A stretch of 13,401 nt of DNA from Parachlamydiaceae bacterium (GTDB lineage Bacteria; Chlamydiota; Chlamydiia; Chlamydiales; Parachlamydiaceae): assembly GCA_013817115.1 (NCBI GenBank), contig JACDDG010000020.1, positions 1 to 13,401 of the forward strand, written 5' to 3'. Numbering within the stretch: the stretch's first letter is position 1; every line of letters begins with the position of its first letter. Below are positions 13,143-13,401 of this stretch, in pieces. The position numbers and the translations under genes are program-made. Under the pieces are notes generated by a model that was not told where the DNA came from, did no database searches, and worked only from the letters and a program-made list of their open reading frames with translations.

Positions 13143-13401
13143 AATTAGATCTTTTCTAACACCGGGTTTGCCTCGTTGGGGCTGCAACCGAATGTCATTA
13201 AGTTAAGAAAAAACAGGCCTAAGATCAATCTAAGGTTAGAAATGCCTTCCAGCCTGCAGGGCTGACTTATAAAAGCCTAGGGCATCGCCCCACTCGCATC
13301 AAGCAAAGATTAGGCGTATCCCATTCAAGGAGTGCTAACAATTGAGGCTACGCACTTAGGACGCTTTCTGGCGCCCCTACCGGGGCGCACGTGTTGAGAT
13401 G
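13143..13401. repeat. GC-richer non-coding segment, likely edge of a repeat; ends in an element B copy
   Basis: From about 13160 the base composition becomes clearly richer in GC than the genes beside it, and no frame looks like protein. CAGCC/GGCTG (13238-13252 region) forms a small hairpin. From 13361 the sequence GGACGCTTTCTGGCGCCCC, then TACC, then GGGGCGCAC matches the left arm of palindromic element B (GGAGGCTTTATCGCGCCCC, then TACCGG, then CGCAC, 8338-8366). It contains the stem GCGCCCC/GGGGCGC. The copy is cut by the window end. The rest may belong to an insertion sequence or other repeat beginning outside the window. Confidence 0.45.

Noticed and set aside
1..13401. tRNA or rRNA genes
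   Set aside because: No cloverleaf with a conserved T-loop sequence and no rRNA signature was found on either strand by eye.

Overview
The window looks like a piece of a Parachlamydiaceae chromosome, i.e. an amoeba-associated environmental chlamydia of the Protochlamydia/Parachlamydia type. The reasons are the low GC content, an F-box-like protein of a family I recall as expanded in those amoeba symbionts (domains ending in SYWxLMxKDV, HVRSGERL and GVxxLRKF), a reduced metabolic style with a PutP importer, and abundant decayed gene pieces and palindromic repeats. The taxonomic call is inference; no rRNA or tRNA gene is visible here.

Left third (1-2700): a small orphan gene with an N-terminal SEC-C zinc motif (294-890) is followed by a roughly 120-bp palindromic element (906-1027). 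Next comes a decayed copy of the 3' end of an RND pump gene (1053-1200, minus strand). Beyond it is an F-box-like gene on the minus strand that is split by a frameshift (1401-2359), with what may be a second decayed copy of its own 3' end beside it. The intact RND gene that matches the remnant lies on the other side of the F-box-like gene, so the F-box-like gene sits between two copies of the same roughly 180-bp segment.

Centre (2714-10134): a minus-strand operon encodes a complete tripartite efflux pump: TolC-like outer-membrane factor, periplasmic adaptor lipoprotein, and MdtC/AcrB-like inner-membrane pump. The genes overlap, in transcription order OMF, adaptor, pump. Divergently, a PutP-type sodium/proline symporter is read from a clear sigma70-type promoter and ends in a perfect 32-bp stem-loop. 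Between the two units lies a second, GC-rich palindromic element (8335-8449), and a related sequence reappears at the extreme right edge of the window.

Right third (10212-13142): two minus-strand genes carry DNA-polymerase-beta-type nucleotidyltransferase motifs. One is split by a frameshift at a run of eight A (T on the coding strand), and the part beyond the shift holds a likely third catalytic carboxylate and a conserved-looking C-terminus. The other has a signal peptide and an intact GS...DID motif, so it may be an exported nucleotidyltransferase. A short orphan gene on the plus strand with its own promoter completes the set. The last 260 bases are richer in GC than their surroundings and look like the edge of a repeat.

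The strongest candidates for something undescribed are the nucleotidyltransferase pair (one apparently exported, one frame-split at a homopolymer) and the F-box-like gene bracketed by duplicated pump-gene ends and palindromic elements.
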